From assembly GCF_011799805.1 (NCBI RefSeq), contig NZ_WXUB01000003.1, positions 682,001-746,000 on the forward strand: a stretch of 64,000 nucleotides of DNA. The letters run 5' to 3'. The position numbers were made by a program, and so were the translations under genes. The notes beneath the pieces are model-generated. The model ran no database searches. It saw only the letters and a program-made list of their open reading frames with translations, and was not told the DNA's origin. The stretch comes from Maribellus sediminis. GTDB lineage: Bacteria > Bacteroidota > Bacteroidia > Bacteroidales > Prolixibacteraceae. Of this stretch, positions 19,011-28,124 are shown in pieces; the first letter of the stretch is position 1; each line of letters starts with the position of its first letter.

Positions 19011-20342
19011 TCAGGCTACTTTGGCGGGTTTATTTTGTGGCAAGTAAGTATTTATTTCTATCTCATCAGCCTTCAGCATGTGCATCAGATTATAAAGACC
19101 AAAGAAAGTGCGGTTCATGTAAATAAAGTGTCGCGAACCACGGTTTCCATTCATATTGCGGAGCTCGGTATTTTTCGAATATTCTGTTCCCAAATCGCTC
19201 AGCTGTTTGAAAAATCCGGCATCGGAGAAATCAAAGATTTCGGACTGAAAAGGCTGCGTAAACAAACCAAGCAAGCGGTGAAACATTTCGGTAAAAAATT
19301 CAATTTCTTCTTTGCTGTCATCGCTGCGAAGGATCTCCAGTTGGTAAAGTTTGGAATGGAACACTTCAGCATTGTTTCGGTTTTCGGGAAGTGCCAGTTC
19401 GAAGTAGGGCGTGTAAAAGGTATCGGGGATGCTCTTCATACAACCAAAATCAAGTGCGACCAGTTTCTTGTTGTCCGATACCAGAAAATTTCCGGGGTGG
19501 GGATCGGCATGAAACTTTTTAAGCCGGTGGATCTGGAACATGTAAAAATCCCAAAGTGCCTGGCCTATTTTATTTGCCAGCGTTTTATCGGTATTTCGTG
19601 CAGCAAACTCAGATATGTGCCTACCCTGTATCCAGTCCATGGTAATTATCCGTTCCGTCGACAGTTCCCGGTAATAATTCGGAAAACACAGGTTGGGGAT
19701 ATGGCTGCACCGCTGTATGGTTTCGAGGCTTTGTTCCACTTCAAGAATATAGTTGGTCTCATCCAGCAATTTTTCTTCCACCTCTTTGAAATAAACCTCC
19801 GAACCCTTTCCGCGAATGTTAAACAGTTTCATGGCCATGGGTTTCACCATTGCCAGGTCGCTGCTAATGCTTTCCGAAACACCCGGATACTGAATCTTGA
19901 CTGCCAGGTCCTTTCCGTCTTTACGGGCTTTGTGTACCTGCCCAATACTGGCACCGTGCTTTGCATTGGGATCGAAGTCATCAAATATCTCGTTGGGTGT
20001 TTTCCCAAAATATTTCTGAAAGGTTTTTACCACCAATGCAGCCGACAACGGCGGTACCGAGAACTGCGACAGCGAAAATTTTTCGACATACGCTTCGGGC
20101 ATGATGTTCTTTTCCATACTGAGCATTTGTGCCACCTTGAGTGCACTTCCTTTCAGGTTTTTTAGTCCGTCGTATATGTCTCCGGCATTCGAGCGGTTCA
20201 GCTTTTCACGCGCGGCTTCTTCCGGCGAGTTAATTCTATCGCCGTAGTACTTCAGGTAGTTTATGCCCACTTTAGCACCGGTTTGCAAAATTTTCGTGGC
20301 CCGCTCAATTTTCGAGGTTGGTATGCTGTCAATGGTTTTCAT
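19011..20342 (-). CDS. ABC1/AarF (UbiB-like) atypical protein kinase
   Basis: 443 residues. Family motifs: the KxGQ-like region LKGSALKVAQMLS near 65-77, the A-rich nucleotide loop KHGASIGQVHKA near 128-139 followed by the catalytic-type Lys in DLAVKIQYPG, the HADPHPGNF loop near 279-287 and the metal-binding ALDFG near 296-300. ABC1 proteins act as ATPases or kinases in isoprenoid-quinone or lipid metabolism at the membrane; the exact partner is unknown. The ATG overlaps the TetR stop by 4 bp (ATGA), indicating translational coupling and a two-gene operon. Confidence 0.88.
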   Translation of the reverse strand: MKTIDSIPTSKIERATKILQTGAKVGINYLKYYGDRINSPEEAAREKLNRSNAGDIYDGLKNLKGSALKVAQMLSMEKNIMPEAYVEKFSLSQFSVPPLSAALVVKTFQKYFGKTPNEIFDDFDPNAKHGASIGQVHKARKDGKDLAVKIQYPGVSESISSDLAMVKPMAMKLFNIRGKGSEVYFKEVEEKLLDETNYILEVEQSLETIQRCSHIPNLCFPNYYRELSTERIITMDWIQGRHISEFAARNTDKTLANKIGQALWDFYMFQIHRLKKFHADPHPGNFLVSDNKKLVALDFGCMKSIPDTFYTPYFELALPENRNNAEVFHSKLYQLEILRSDDSKEEIEFFTEMFHRLLGLFTQPFQSEIFDFSDAGFFKQLSDLGTEYSKNTELRNMNGNRGSRHFIYMNRTFFGLYNLMHMLKADEIEINTYLPQNKPAKVA

Positions 20343-20992
20343 ACCTTGCTCATTATTTTTTCGTAGTACAAAAATTTACCCAGGTCGAATACTGAATTCA
20401 GGGTAGTTGCGTCAAGCAGTACAAAAGCAGTATTGATTGATTTCTCAATAAACAGATCGGTCTTTTCAAAATCGGGGGAATTATCCTCGAGCCAGAACCG
20501 GAGTGTAAAAAGCAGTTGCGCCCAAGCTGAATCCCGAATACTTCGCATTTTCATTTTTTCGATTCGCTCGTGGGGGATTTCGGGGGTTTCAATCTCCAGT
20601 CCTGCAACAAATTCTGAAAAGGCTCTTTTTAACTCCGATAGCGAAGCCAGCATTTTGAGCTGACTTTTCTCCTTATTGAGTAACAGAAGCACATAACTTC
20701 TGTTGGCTTTCAGTACCTCGAAAAATGTATAATAAAACGAAATCAATTTATTTTTTGCATCGAAATCGCGGTATTCCTGATTTTGGTTAAGTAGTTTCAT
20801 GCTCTGTTCGAAGAAGGCCTTAAAAATAGCTTTCTCCAATGCTTCGAACGAGCCAAAGTACTTGTAGAAATCGGCCTCTTCCATTTCCAGTTCCCGGGCA
20901 AAAGCATAAATGCTTGCCGGCCGTGTTCCCTTTTCAAGCATGTGATGCATGTATGCCGAAAGGATCGTCTCTGATGTTTTCTTGTTTTCCAT
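20339..20992 (-). CDS. TetR/AcrR family transcriptional regulator
   Basis: 217 residues. The N-terminal helix-turn-helix (about 8-55, with RPASIYAFARELEMEEADFYKYFGSFEALEKAIF) is the standard TetR DNA-binding domain; the rest is a helical ligand domain without recognisable family. It precedes and overlaps the AarF gene, an arrangement often seen in Bacteroidota, and may regulate that operon in response to a lipid or quinone-like ligand (inference). Confidence 0.85.
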   Translation of the reverse strand: MENKKTSETILSAYMHHMLEKGTRPASIYAFARELEMEEADFYKYFGSFEALEKAIFKAFFEQSMKLLNQNQEYRDFDAKNKLISFYYTFFEVLKANRSYVLLLLNKEKSQLKMLASLSELKRAFSEFVAGLEIETPEIPHERIEKMKMRSIRDSAWAQLLFTLRFWLEDNSPDFEKTDLFIEKSINTAFVLLDATTLNSVFDLGKFLYYEKIMSKV

Positions 20993-21203
20993 ATAGCAGA
21001 AACAGCATTAAAAACCAAAATGTTTAAAGGATTTCTCAAAAAGCTAAACAATACTGTGAAATACATTTGGCGGAACACACGAAAGTGCTGCAAATTAATA
21101 TAGAGTGATACTGCCACTGTTGATGAGCGAAACTCTGCAACCATAATCCGGTGTGTTTACGTATCTTGGCTAACAGATAAATCGAGGAATAAAAACAAAT
21201 AAC

Positions 21204-21455
21204 ATGGCATTATCGAAAAACAGCGAAGAAGACAAGAAAAACAAGGATTCCGGGCAAAAAGAAGAATCGTGGATGGATAAGGCCAATGAATACATTGATG
21301 AAAAGGCCGAGCAACTGCACAAAAGCAGCACCTATCGTAAAGCGGATGAATCGTTAGAGAAAGCCACCAGGAAGCTCTTTCGTAAAGCCGGAATATTATG
21401 GGGGAAATCGGAGCGTTACCTCAAGGAAGGGAGAAAGGACAAAGATTCAGACTAA
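21204..21455 (+). CDS. Small highly charged protein of unknown function
   Basis: 83 residues rich in Lys, Glu, Asp and Ser, with no Cys and no signal peptide. The centre (WMDKANEYIDEKAEQLHKS, then KADESLEKATRKLF) is a long amphipathic helix. The start is preceded by a purine-rich stretch. It is divergent from the TetR gene. The composition resembles stress-type small proteins such as the CsbD or YtxH classes, but no family signature is clear. Confidence 0.6.
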   Translation: MALSKNSEEDKKNKDSGQKEESWMDKANEYIDEKAEQLHKSSTYRKADESLEKATRKLFRKAGILWGKSERYLKEGRKDKDSD

Positions 21456-21693
21456 AAAAATATTGCGTACCAGATCCAACCAGGATGCGACAATTCTCTT
21501 TTCATGCTTGCCGGTTTTGGTTTTTCTTCTGTATCCAATCCGCAGAATATTGTTCTTACCAAATACAGAACGTTTCGTCGACCTGCCAGCATCCACCCCT
21601 TTCCTAACGTTCTAAAAATTCGTAACTTGAATAGTATCTCCTACCCGTTGAGTTGCAGTTAGCCAGTTTATTGTTTCACCTAAATTTAGTATC

Positions 21694-22458
21694 ATGAAGA
21701 AATTTTCCTTACTACTCGTAATGTGTCTCTTTGCAGGTGCATTTTTCGTTAACACCACACAAGCACAGGAATCTGACGACCCGGGGCTTATTTTTCTTAT
21801 GGAAGAGTTTGTGGCTCCTGCCGACATGGCTGAATTCTGGAAAGTGCAGCAGGAAGCGTTCGACCTCTTCGATGAACTGGACTTTAACTTTACCATTTGG
21901 GCTTATCAAACCAGCGAAAATTCGTTTTACTGGGCCATGCCTATGAAGAACTTTGCCGGTATCGACAAGATTTATGGTGACATGATGAAGTACAGTCAGC
22001 TGATGAAAGAAAACGGATACGATGGCGATGCCAAATTCCGGGATATTTCCAACATTAGCCAGTCGGTGGTGATGTGGAATAAAGAGCTGTCGTACCATCC
22101 CGATGGTGTAAGCGACGAAGGAAAAGGTTTTCATGAATGGACGTTTATGTACCTGAAATCGGGTCACGAAAAGGAAGCTGCCGATGCTGCTAAAAAGTAC
22201 ATCGAATTTTATAAAAATATTGATTCAGATTATTCCTGGGATATTTACCAGGTGGTATTTGGCGAACACACTCCCTGCTGGATACTCGAAGTTCAGGCCG
22301 AAAGTGAGGCTGCTTTAAGAGAGACGGAAGATGCCCTGATGAAAGAATACCGCGATGATTTTAGAAAACTCTGGCAAAATATGGTGCAGCATGTGCGAAC
22401 GATAGAAACCAAAAAAGGCTGGTACCTTTCAGCTTGGTCGAGGCAGGCTGAGGAATAG
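21694..22458 (+). CDS. Exported protein of unknown function, paralogue of the protein at 50763-51536
   Basis: 254 residues with a signal peptide ending QAQE. Two internal halves look alike: each has an aromatic strand (FLMEEFVAPADMAEFW near 36; HEWTFMYLKSGHEKEAA near 148) followed by a helix and an aromatic strand (SENSFYWAMPM; EHTPCWILEVQAES). This suggests a tandem pair of ferredoxin-like dimeric alpha/beta-barrel domains, the fold of ABM/NIPSNAP-type proteins; that fold assignment is inference. The paralogue near 51 kb shares the MEEFVAP motif, the SYHPxG motif and the C-terminal KGW stretch. Confidence 0.72.
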   Translation: MKKFSLLLVMCLFAGAFFVNTTQAQESDDPGLIFLMEEFVAPADMAEFWKVQQEAFDLFDELDFNFTIWAYQTSENSFYWAMPMKNFAGIDKIYGDMMKYSQLMKENGYDGDAKFRDISNISQSVVMWNKELSYHPDGVSDEGKGFHEWTFMYLKSGHEKEAADAAKKYIEFYKNIDSDYSWDIYQVVFGEHTPCWILEVQAESEAALRETEDALMKEYRDDFRKLWQNMVQHVRTIETKKGWYLSAWSRQAEE

Positions 22459-22593
22459 TTTACCAGTCTGATCAATTCTCGTTTCAAGGTTAGCCCCCTT
22501 GATTTACGATACAACAAAACCACCTTCCCGGAAACTCGTATAAAGCAGCGTGAATAATACCAGGAGCGATTGTAAGAACGTATTCAAAATAAA

Positions 22594-23415
22594 ATGAAAC
22601 AGCTTTTATTATTCATCCTGGCAGTTTGTATGCTGGGCTGTTGGGCACCCCCACTTTCAGCACAAAAGCAAAACGACATTATCATCGACAAGGATCTGGA
22701 AGCCCATTCGAAACCGTTAAAGATCAAACTTGGCACCCAGACTTTTAGCAAAATGGCTAAATATAAGTTTGGTGATTATGCCGTAGTTGAAGGTAAAGTG
22801 GGATGGACGACTACCACGGGAGGTTCGAACCTGTTTGAAACAAAAGCTGAATCGCAAACCAAAAACAAGTTTTCATTCATAATGGCCGATAAGACCTCAA
22901 ACACAGCAACCCTTAATGCAGCTTATAACCTGAAGATAAAAGCAAAAATGGAGCAGGAAGTATTTCCCCTGTTTTATGTTGGGGAGGATGAACTGTTGCT
23001 CAGCGAAGAGAATTTTACAGCCGCCCTGTTTCTGAATAAGGATACTTCGAACCTGTGGCTTTTGGTAATGAAAAAATCGTTTGGTACTCAGTCGGAGGAC
23101 CCGGGTGGAGCTTTTCTTACAAGCAGGGAAAGAAAGATCCTCATTGTCTCCGCATCTTCCAATATGCCCAATGCCGTTCAGCAACGCATGCTGCCGGCGC
23201 GGGGTTATCAGTTTATGGAAGGCGAAACCGTATTGTCGGCCATGCAGTACCTGGGGGCCGGTGCACTTGGGATGAACAAATGTTATGTCTGGCTAAGGGA
23301 TGAACTCGATTCCGAAACCAAACTGGTTCTTTCAGCGGCCATGACCGCACTCCTGCATAAAGAGCTGAGCGAAATGGATGGCATGAATAGTCCAGATATA
23401 TTTGATGATGAATAG
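22594..23415 (+). CDS. Exported protein of unknown function
   Basis: 273 residues with a signal peptide (residues 1-24, ending LSAQ; a GCW near the cleavage zone could alternatively be a lipobox). The mature part is a mixed alpha/beta protein with KFGDYAVVEGKVGW near 60 and a C-terminal acidic tail ending DIFDDE. No family is recognised. It lies 135 bp after the preceding exported-protein gene, so a shared transcript is possible. Confidence 0.65.
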   Translation: MKQLLLFILAVCMLGCWAPPLSAQKQNDIIIDKDLEAHSKPLKIKLGTQTFSKMAKYKFGDYAVVEGKVGWTTTTGGSNLFETKAESQTKNKFSFIMADKTSNTATLNAAYNLKIKAKMEQEVFPLFYVGEDELLLSEENFTAALFLNKDTSNLWLLVMKKSFGTQSEDPGGAFLTSRERKILIVSASSNMPNAVQQRMLPARGYQFMEGETVLSAMQYLGAGALGMNKCYVWLRDELDSETKLVLSAAMTALLHKELSEMDGMNSPDIFDDE

Positions 23416-23775
23416 TTTGCTCGGGTTTGAAATGAGAAGTAGAAAAGGCAGTCCAAATCCGAAAGGGTTTTTCCGATAAACCCGGAACAGTCTTTTCGAA
23501 CTTGGGGAGTTTCTGGTTTCTTACTGGGGAAAATCAAAATGTTAACTGGAATTATCCATTATATCTTGCTGAGCATTATAATCTAAAAAGTGATTCACGG
23601 AATTATACCATTCCAGCACTTCTTTTTTTTTTAAGTTTTGTCCCTAAAGGTGAGGGAACGGTCAAGAACTTTTTCACAAACCTGTTGTTGTTTTGTATAG
23701 GTCAGATAATCAGCAGTTTTCTATGCATGGATGTTTGGCTCCGCTTTCAACAACGCCGATACAAAAACTAAGCTT
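23416..23775. other. Intergenic region before the DUF4242/AraC gene
   Basis: 360 bp. A short GGGTTTTTCCGATAAACCC inverted repeat at about 23466-23484 could act as a terminator for the preceding gene. The rest is presumably the promoter region of the regulator. In-frame extension upstream of 23776 exists but lacks a DUF4242-like match. Confidence 0.4.
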
Positions 23776-24870
23776 ATGCCTATCTACATGGATCGACACG
23801 ATGTTTCAGCCGAGGTAACAGCCGAAAATGTGGCGGAATTACATCAGCAGGATTTGAAAGTTCAACACAAATTCGATTGCCGGGGACTTACTTACTGGTT
23901 CGACGATTTACGGAAAACGGCGTTTTGTTTGATTGAAGCGCCCAGTGCCGAGAAATTGAAACAAATGCACGACCATGCGCATGGCGAAGTTCCGCACCGC
24001 ATCATCGAAGTGGATCCGTCTATTGTTGAATCATTTCTGGGCAGGATAGAGGATCCCGTAAAAGCCAAAGATACCCGCCTGAACATCATTAACGATCCTG
24101 CTTTCCGGATTATAATGGCCATTGAACCGGCTTTGAATTCGTATAAAGACTACAGTAAAGAGTTGCTTCAACGGCAGAGCGAAAACTACAAAAAGCACAT
24201 CAGTGAAACGGTTCCGGAATTTGGAGGCCGGATTGTAAGCAATAAGGAAAACCGTTTTCTGGTATCGTTTACCTCAGTTACAAAAGCTGTAGAGTGCGCG
24301 CTTCAGCTTGAGTCGGGAGTTAAGGGAAAAGCAGTGGACGAACTACCTGATCTGAAAATCGGATTGAGTGCCGGAGTTCCTGTCACCGAAAAAAAGGCCC
24401 TGTTCGAAGATACCGTAAAGCTGGCCGAAAGCATGTGTTTTCTGAATGCCGGGATCAGCATTTCCGAGGAAATTAACGATCTGTACCGAAGCGAGAATTT
24501 GCATCATACTTCTTTTGGCAAGCGGATTTTTGTGCTGTCGGAAGCCGATCAGCAGTTTTTAAGTGGTCTGGTTGAATTTACAGAAAATGCCTGGACCGAT
24601 ACCGGCCTGAACGTTGTAGATTTCGAGCGGCACCTGGCTTTAAGCAAATCGAAATTGTACCGGAAAATGACAGCCCTTATCGGTACTTCTCCCAATGGTT
24701 TTCTGATGCACTACCGTGTAAAGCGTATCAGGGAGCAGTTGCATAAAAAGAACAGCAACATTGCTGAAGTTGCTTATAACGGAGGGTTTAACAGCCCATC
24801 GTATTTTGCAAAATGTTTTAGCAAAGTATACGGCCTGACTCCTTCGGCCTATAAGCGTTTATGGGTGTAA
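23776..24870 (+). CDS. DUF4242 - cyclase-like - AraC helix-turn-helix fusion regulator
   Basis: Start at ATG 23776 (MPIYMDRHD), where the DUF4242-type domain begins; an upstream ATG at 23731 adds 15 atypical residues. 364 residues. The domains are: about 1-80, DUF4242 (small alpha/beta domain with MDRHD and HDHAHGEVPHRI, rich in His and a candidate metal site); about 110-255, a region reminiscent of a degenerate adenylate-cyclase homology domain (FGGRIVSNKENRFLVSFTS, LKIGLSAGVPV); about 260-364, an AraC-type DNA-binding domain with VAYNGGFNSPSYFAKCFSKVYGLTP. It probably senses a small ligand or metal and controls a nearby target, possibly the truncated haemoglobin gene downstream. Confidence 0.82.
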   Translation: MPIYMDRHDVSAEVTAENVAELHQQDLKVQHKFDCRGLTYWFDDLRKTAFCLIEAPSAEKLKQMHDHAHGEVPHRIIEVDPSIVESFLGRIEDPVKAKDTRLNIINDPAFRIIMAIEPALNSYKDYSKELLQRQSENYKKHISETVPEFGGRIVSNKENRFLVSFTSVTKAVECALQLESGVKGKAVDELPDLKIGLSAGVPVTEKKALFEDTVKLAESMCFLNAGISISEEINDLYRSENLHHTSFGKRIFVLSEADQQFLSGLVEFTENAWTDTGLNVVDFERHLALSKSKLYRKMTALIGTSPNGFLMHYRVKRIREQLHKKNSNIAEVAYNGGFNSPSYFAKCFSKVYGLTPSAYKRLWV

Positions 24871-25147
24871 CATCGGCCTGATATCCGGCCTGAACCAAAT
24901 GTGTCATCCTTTGAACCAAAAGTGGGACTTGTTTCAACACTACTGCCGTAATTTTGAATCAGTGAGACTCTGATTTTGTGCGCAAAATCATTTAGCCGAA
25001 CTGATCCCGGGTATTTGGCGAGGGATCTCTTGGGTTTTATTTCACGCATCTTGCATATAGGAGTTTCTTATAACGCTGATAAAAATTTCTTTATGAAAAT
25101 TTTACAAGGCGGGTAAAACGATATTCATCAAACTAAAATACTGTAAA

Positions 25148-25543
25148 ATGGAAACAACAAAAGAAGTTGAAAAAGCGACCTTATTCGAACGTCTGGGCGG
25201 AACTGCCGGGATAACTGCAATTGTCGACGAGGTGGTTCAAACACACATGGAAAATCCGGCTATCAGCGCGCGTTTTATGCCATATGGCGAGCAGCCCGAA
25301 CGGCTGGCTGTGATCAAAAAGCACACCGTCGATTTTTTTAGTGCCGGTAGCGGAGGAGCGGCCGAATACAAAGGCCGTTCGATGGAAGAAACGCACACAG
25401 GGATGAACATCAGCCGTGAGGAATACACCCATGTGATGGACGACATCATGCTGGTACTCGGTAATCATGGCATGAGCGAGGACACTAAAAAAGAAGTGCT
25501 CTACATCCTTTGGTCGTTACGCGATATGATCATCGCACGCTAG
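25148..25543 (+). CDS. Group 1 truncated haemoglobin
   Basis: 131 residues, the normal 2-on-2 globin length. FERLGGTAGITAIVDEVV at 13-30 is the standard opening, the phenylalanine-rich B/E helices and Tyr-Lys of the GGAAEYKGRSM stretch follow, and the proximal His is the one in MEETHTGMNIS near 81. Such globins bind oxygen or nitric oxide and often act in NO detoxification. It follows the AraC-type regulator by 277 bp on the same strand and has its own AT-rich leader. Confidence 0.9.
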   Translation: METTKEVEKATLFERLGGTAGITAIVDEVVQTHMENPAISARFMPYGEQPERLAVIKKHTVDFFSAGSGGAAEYKGRSMEETHTGMNISREEYTHVMDDIMLVLGNHGMSEDTKKEVLYILWSLRDMIIAR

Positions 25544-25550
25544 AATCTGC

Positions 25551-25718
25551 TCCTCGTTTGCAACAGCCTGTCCCGAATTGTTCGGGCTGGGGTAAACAAC
25601 AGGTCGTTTGTAACGACAAGCCGACATAAATCAATTTGTAAGCATATATATTTATGGTCAGCAAAAAAGGTCGATGCAATCGACATGCTATTAACCCCTC
25701 GGCACAGACGAGGGGTAG
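25551..25718. repeat. Composite palindromic repeat, E-D family, copy 1
   Basis: The E part starts CCTCGTTTGCAACAGCCTG and carries an inner CCCGAATTGTTCGGG palindrome, then GGTCGTTTGTAACGAC. The D part (25671-25718) is TCGATGCAATCGA followed by CCCCTCGGCACAGACGAGGGG. The outer ends of E and D pair with each other (CCCCTCGTT against GAGGGG). Copies recur at 28391-28541, 34539-34643 and, inverted, 36474-36637; D alone is at 31085-31133. Confidence 0.75.
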
Positions 25719-25732
25719 AAGGGTACTTACTA

Positions 25733-25769
25733 TCAGGCCTTCAAGGTTACTGTAACCTTGAAGGCCTGA
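25733..25769. repeat. Perfect 18-bp-arm hairpin (CCTTCAAGGT family)
   Basis: Arms TCAGGCCTTCAAGGTTAC (25733-25750) and its exact complement (25752-25769) separated by one base. Related hairpins with CCTTCAAGG or CCTTCGAGG cores occur at 26579-26613 and 28596-28628. It may terminate transcription of the haemoglobin gene, but no T-run follows, so it is treated as a dispersed repeat. Confidence 0.75.
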
Positions 25770-25849
25770 TTCTAACAGGAGCGGTTGAAAGTTTTAATAC
25801 GCATTTTTACATTAGCGATTACTTAAAACCTATTTCAAATATTAATGGC

Positions 25850-26281
25850 TTAGAGGCAAATCCATTCGCCGGTTCCATTATCAAATTCAACTGTCACTTC
25901 TCCCTGAGCATTTACGGATATATGGTAGGTGGTTTTGGCCATGGCAATCGGAACACCTTCGCACTTAATAATACTTATTGCGGTATTTGTTTCGGTATAT
26001 GCCTTACCCTTATACGTTTTCCAATTCCAGTTTTGAACCAGGCGCCATGAGTATTCTTTACCCGATTCGCCAACATAGGTTCCTTCATATCTGAACTGGT
26101 ATTTGTTATTCCAAACGCTTACTATATACGACTCCGTTCCGGTAACTAAGTCGTCGGTGCACACCATGTAATCTACATAATCGTAAGAACCGGTGTACAC
26201 GGTTTTCATTTGAGCAGTGGTACTTGAGGCAATCAAGAGAAGAATTGCCATTGTTGCTAACAGAACTCCAGATTTTTTCAT
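25850..26281 (-). CDS. Small exported protein of unknown function
   Basis: 143 residues with a signal peptide ending TTAQM. The mature part is rich in Tyr, Trp, Thr and Gly with alternating polarity, suggesting a small beta-sandwich; two Cys (in MVCTDD and IKCEG) plus a third near the C-terminus (WICL) are present. No family is recognised. It is flanked on both sides by CCTTCAAGG hairpins (25733-25769 and 26579-26613). Confidence 0.62.
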   Translation of the reverse strand: MKKSGVLLATMAILLLIASSTTAQMKTVYTGSYDYVDYMVCTDDLVTGTESYIVSVWNNKYQFRYEGTYVGESGKEYSWRLVQNWNWKTYKGKAYTETNTAISIIKCEGVPIAMAKTTYHISVNAQGEVTVEFDNGTGEWICL

Positions 26282-26643
26282 AGTTGTAAAGTTTAAATGA
26301 ATAATGTAGTTGTACTCTGGTAGTCTGAAACAACTTAAATGGGCATGAACAAACAGCGCAAAACGAATAATGAGTGTTAGTATAATTGTGTATCCAATTA
26401 ATTTTTCAGAATGGTTTACGATTTAAAAATTATGCTGTGTTATACGAAGGAAGCACCCAATTGTTCGGGTTCGTGTAAACAGGTTGGAATACTCCTTCGA
26501 TAGTTCGAATTTGTAATTTTTACCTCAGCAATTGCCTGAAATTTTATTCACCATTTTTAGTATGGCCCGCAGAAATTGAGGACCTTCAAGGTAAGAGAAA
26601 CCTTGAAGGTCCTATTTCAAATTTACGAGGTGTTTAACCGGAT
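26282..26643. repeat. Intergenic region with CCTTCAAGGT hairpin
   Basis: The hairpin at 26579-26613 has 13-14-bp arms (AGGACCTTCAAGGT with ACCTTGAAGGTCCT) and a 6-7-nt loop. A partial E-type motif (CCAATTGTTCGGGTTCGTGTAAAC, about 26457-26480) lies upstream. No gene is seen in the rest. Confidence 0.55.
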
Positions 26644-27234
26644 TTATCTTTTCCCTTTCTTCAATGTTAAATGTCCTTCGCTCCAGAAATCGGTTCTGAA
26701 TTCTGTTCCGTCGCCAACATAAACATAAGCGTTGGTTAAGGCCATGCCCATGGCACCATCAAAGCGGCCGGTTCCGCCCATGAAATACATGGTATCGTTA
26801 AAGTGGGCCACATAACCATCAATGTCCGATCCGGGAAGCACCTGTCCGGATGGAACATCAATAAAAAGCGTGTCGCCATTATCGGCAACAAAATACCCTA
26901 GTTCGGTTAAGGCATATTCGCTGGTTGCCATATCAACACAGAAAGTCATAAAGGTGGTCATTTCTCCCAGGTGGGTAATGTCGCCTGCTCCCATCATGGT
27001 CTCTCTAAAATGACCATCATCGCAGGCTTCACCTGTGCCCGGTGGCATAGCACGCCATACCGAGAATTCGGCCTTAAACGGTACCGTCACCATTTTGTCG
27101 GCACCCGTTTTATCGGCGCCATACATGTTACCACTTTTCAGGTCGACGATTTGCGACTCGTCAACAGCTTCTGAGCATGCCAATACCAATCCCAGGCAGC
27201 ATGCTGCTAACAGCAATGTTCTCAATTTTTTCAT
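26644..27234 (-). CDS. Lipoprotein with allene-oxide-cyclase-barrel-like C-terminus
   Basis: 196 residues. The lipobox is LVLACSEA with Cys20. The mature protein ends in a barrel-like segment with YFMGGTGRFDGAMG near 150-163 and a final HLTLKKGKR strand; the GGTGRF-G-G pattern is typical of allene-oxide-cyclase-barrel and related DUF3224-like domains that form small beta barrels. Enzymatic activity is not implied. Its location is the periplasmic side of a membrane. Confidence 0.68.
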   Translation of the reverse strand: MKKLRTLLLAACCLGLVLACSEAVDESQIVDLKSGNMYGADKTGADKMVTVPFKAEFSVWRAMPPGTGEACDDGHFRETMMGAGDITHLGEMTTFMTFCVDMATSEYALTELGYFVADNGDTLFIDVPSGQVLPGSDIDGYVAHFNDTMYFMGGTGRFDGAMGMALTNAYVYVGDGTEFRTDFWSEGHLTLKKGKR

Positions 27235-27669
27235 ACCTGTAGTTTTTAGTTCAACAAAAGCTACCGGTTGCTATCCAACTAATTGGGTGATCTTATTTTT
27301 TATCCTAAATTCAATAACGTAATCCAATTAAACCGCAGGCCGAAATCCCGGTTATCTTGCGCTGCTGATTTATAGTTTGTGGAGGTATTTCAGTTCTGTT
27401 CTTCAGACCTAAACCGGGAATAAAACGATGTTAAGATTATTCAAGTTCTCGAAAACTGTATTAAAAGATACAGATAATTACATCAAGAATGAATTTAAAT
27501 AATATTGCTTGACGTTCGTATTGGGTTGTTGTTCAGCGGTTAAAAAGGTGTTTGGATAATTTAAGTACTGTACAATACTGTCATCAAACAGCTGTAAATT
27601 GCCTGAAAATGATCGTTGGATTCCTTAACTTTGAATTACGATTTTTTGTATCGTATAATCCACATTCCA
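27235..27669. other. Intergenic region between divergent lipoprotein and MerR genes
   Basis: 435 bp, AT-rich, with no repeat-family element. It must contain both promoters of the divergent genes. A short in-frame extension upstream of the MerR start (from 27616) is not supported by similarity to MerR proteins. Confidence 0.4.
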
Positions 27670-28113
27670 ATGTCACAGATACTTCACAACGATTCAGAAC
27701 CCATCTATACCTTGAGTATTGCGGCAAAATTGTCGAATACCCCGGCTCATTCAATCCGGCAATACATCGATAAGGGTTTGCTTATCCCCTATAAAAAGGA
27801 TACCAACCGTCATTTGTTCTCTGCGTACGACATTCAGCGGCTGATTTGGATAAAAAAGAGTATTGAAGAACGGGGGCTGAACTTTGCCGGCATTAAAACG
27901 CAGTTGGCCTTAATCCCCTGCTGGAAAATTACCGGGTGCAAATCGAAATCGCGAAACACCTGCGATGCCTATTATTCCAATGATCAGCCTTGCTGGCTGG
28001 CATCGGAAAAAGGAAAGGAATGCAAAAACAAAGAATGCCGTTTGTGCGAAGTGTACCGCCTGATGCTGCCCGACACCGATGTAAAAGCCGTGTTCAAACG
28101 GTTTATGGTATAG
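27670..28113 (+). CDS. MerR family regulator with two-CW-like cysteine domain
   Basis: Start at ATG 27670 (MSQILH). 147 residues. Residues about 11-75 are a MerR winged helix-turn-helix (TLSIAAKLSNTPAHSIRQYIDKGLL, HLFSAYDIQRLIWIK). The C-terminal part carries seven Cys in the order CWKITGC, C, CW, C, CRLC; the C-W-x4-C ... CW ... CxxC pattern resembles two-CW domains, which look like metal- or Fe-S-binding modules. It may respond to metal or redox state. Similar MerR-Cys proteins act as stress regulators; the target genes are not evident here. Confidence 0.8.
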   Translation: MSQILHNDSEPIYTLSIAAKLSNTPAHSIRQYIDKGLLIPYKKDTNRHLFSAYDIQRLIWIKKSIEERGLNFAGIKTQLALIPCWKITGCKSKSRNTCDAYYSNDQPCWLASEKGKECKNKECRLCEVYRLMLPDTDVKAVFKRFMV

Positions 28114-28124
28114 ACCGGATCAAA

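Noticed and set aside
18909-20165. 418-codon open frame on the plus strand opposite the AarF gene
   Set aside because: It is fully antisense to a well-supported ABC1 kinase, with Phe/His/Lys-rich sequence typical of a shadow frame.
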